Source of the DNA: Spongiibacter marinus
GTDB taxonomy: Bacteria > Pseudomonadota > Gammaproteobacteria > Pseudomonadales > Spongiibacteraceae
Assembly: GCF_016906995.1 (NCBI RefSeq)
Contig: NZ_JAFBBD010000004.1
Coordinates: 310,001-374,000, forward strand
Length of the DNA: 64,000 bases
Direction: 5' to 3'
Shown: piece by piece, positions 62,938-64,000 of the stretch
Numbering within the stretch: the first letter of the stretch is position 1
Layout: each line of letters opens with the position of its first letter
The notes under the pieces: generated by a model
Databases searched by the model: none
What the model was told of the DNA's origin: nothing
What the model saw: only the letters and a program-made list of their open reading frames with translations
Position numbers and translations under genes: made by a program

Positions 62938-64000
62938 GTAACGACAGCCAGCCATCCGACAGACATTTTGTCGGGCCGCCCCCGCTCAATTTTCATGAAT
63001 TGATGGACGACTGCCGAGGCCCCCTGCACCGGCGCCTGTCTGAGCTGTTGGCGGTTGAGCAGCTCTGCCGCCAAGCCGGGCCGCTGCTAAAAAGCCGCTG
63101 CGAAGCGGTAATTAATGTTGATAATTTTCGGCTGCCCATCGTCTCGCTAACCTTGGGGGATCCACAACGCGCCAGGAGTTGCTTGCTGCTGACCGGAGGT
63201 GTGCACGGCGTAGAGCGTATCGGCAGCCAGGTATTGATTGCTTGGTTGGAGTCAGCACTGGAACGCTGCCGCTGGGACACTCACTGGCGGCAGCAATTTG
63301 ATGAAGACATCGCCATCATCGCCGTACCTATCGTCAACCCCGCGGGTATGCTGCGCGACGCCCGCTGCAACGCCAACGCCGTTGATCTCAACCGCCATGC
63401 ACCTATAGACGCCGAGGACCGGGTTCCTTTTCTTGTTGGCGGGCAAAGGCTGTCCCGCCATTTGCCTTGGTACCGCGGGCGCTGGGAGAAACAGGTAGAG
63501 CCGGAGTTTCAGGCACTGAGCGATATCATCGACCGGCATAGCCGGGGCGGCGACCGGATGATGATGGCGATAGACTTTCACTCAGGCTTCGGCTTTCGCG
63601 ACCACATTTGGATTCCTCACGCCTACCGCAAACAGCCCATCGATGATATCGGCAGCTATATGTCGCTGAAGCTGCTGTGGGAGCGCAACTTTCCCCACCA
63701 CAACTACGTATTCGGCCCGCAGGCGATGCACTACCTCAGCCATGGCGACATGTGGGACTACTTTTATCTGCGTTGCCGCGAGCGCGGCTGCCGCCTGCTG
63801 CCACTCACCCTGGAAATGGGCAGTTGGCTGTGGGTGAAAAAACATCCCCGCCAGCTGTTTAGCTTCGCCGGTCTATTTAACCCGACCGTGCCACACCGCC
63901 ATGCACGCGTTTTACGGGGGCACTTATTGTTGATCGACTTCCTGCTGGCCGCCTGCCGAAATAGCGCAGAGTGGCTGACCCACGGCGAACAAGACCGGCA
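62934..64000 (+). CDS. M14-like zinc peptidase, truncated by the window end
   Basis: The reading frame runs open from 62934 to the window edge (about 355 codons seen). It has the carboxypeptidase-like zinc motif GGVHGVER with the HxxE ligands near residue 95, the DLNRHA motif, DFHSGFG with the third His, and LTLEMGSW with the likely catalytic Glu. It resembles M14 or DUF2817 peptidases acting on peptides or amide substrates. The start TTG overlaps the stop of the previous gene; an in-frame ATG at 63003 is an alternative. The C-terminus is not visible. Confidence 0.8.
   Translation, partial: MSNDSQPSDRHFVGPPPLNFHELMDDCRGPLHRRLSELLAVEQLCRQAGPLLKSRCEAVINVDNFRLPIVSLTLGDPQRARSCLLLTGGVHGVERIGSQVLIAWLESALERCRWDTHWRQQFDEDIAIIAVPIVNPAGMLRDARCNANAVDLNRHAPIDAEDRVPFLVGGQRLSRHLPWYRGRWEKQVEPEFQALSDIIDRHSRGGDRMMMAIDFHSGFGFRDHIWIPHAYRKQPIDDIGSYMSLKLLWERNFPHHNYVFGPQAMHYLSHGDMWDYFYLRCRERGCRLLPLTLEMGSWLWVKKHPRQLFSFAGLFNPTVPHRHARVLRGHLLLIDFLLAACRNSAEWLTHGEQDR

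Overview
The window reads as chromosome of an aerobic, heterotrophic gammaproteobacterium. Three things point there: a Na+-type PomA/PomB stator pair, a SthA transhydrogenase with AceE-type pyruvate dehydrogenase, and an Entner-Doudoroff operon. A marine steroid-degrading lineage near Spongiibacteraceae/Cellvibrionales (for example Zhongshania-like) is my guess from the gene mix; no rRNA or marker tree is available to prove it. No rRNA, tRNA, CRISPR array, prophage or intact IS transposase was seen.

Left part (1-24 kb): a compact minus-strand operon encodes what looks like the whole core of coenzyme F420 biosynthesis (F420:NADPH reductase, CofE, CofD, CofC and a fused CofG-CofH/FbiC). It is followed by an SDR that closely resembles Comamonas 3-alpha-hydroxysteroid dehydrogenase and by an AEC-type transporter. 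After pyruvate kinase and a PomAB stator pair come two steroid-ring degradation operons on the minus strand. The first is kshA-hsaC-hsaA (9-alpha-hydroxylase oxygenase, extradiol dioxygenase, flavin monooxygenase). The second is SDR-hsaD-hsaE-hsaG-hsaF (hydrolase, hydratase, acylating aldehyde dehydrogenase, aldolase). A LuxR-type regulator resembling TeiR lies between them, together with a GAF/degenerate-GGDEF protein and an Ada-like AraC-Ogt protein. The products, pyruvate and acyl-CoA, feed the aceE-aceF genes next door.

Middle part (24-43.6 kb): housekeeping genes (aceEF, M16 and M48 peptidases, an AI-2E/PerM-like permease, tusA, nadA) and an overlapping edd-eda-zwf-pgl operon for the Entner-Doudoroff route. 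A MITE-like element of about 270 bp sits exactly on the stop codon of the M48 peptidase gene. An alpha-methylacyl-CoA racemase-like gene, a TetR regulator and an enoyl-CoA hydratase form a small acyl-CoA module.

Right part (43.5-64 kb): a six-gene, tightly overlapping minus-strand operon has a TVP38-disulfide reductase fusion, a DUF547 protein, two glycosyltransferases of the kind named for arsenosugar loci, a sterol-desaturase-family hydroxylase and a MOSC protein. It is the best candidate here for an undescribed pathway. Then come a diguanylate cyclase, a Dps-like ferritin, a Kazal-domain lipoprotein whose stop codon lies in a 12-bp tandem repeat, and a thiolase/FabG4/AraC/MaoC beta-oxidation-like group. 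The window ends with an epimerase, DUF3014 and PA3496-like proteins, SthA, a methyltransferase, a PAP2 phosphatase, an MJ1255/VC2487-type glycosyltransferase and a truncated M14-like zinc peptidase.

Family assignments rest on motifs and remembered family sequences only; no database search was run.
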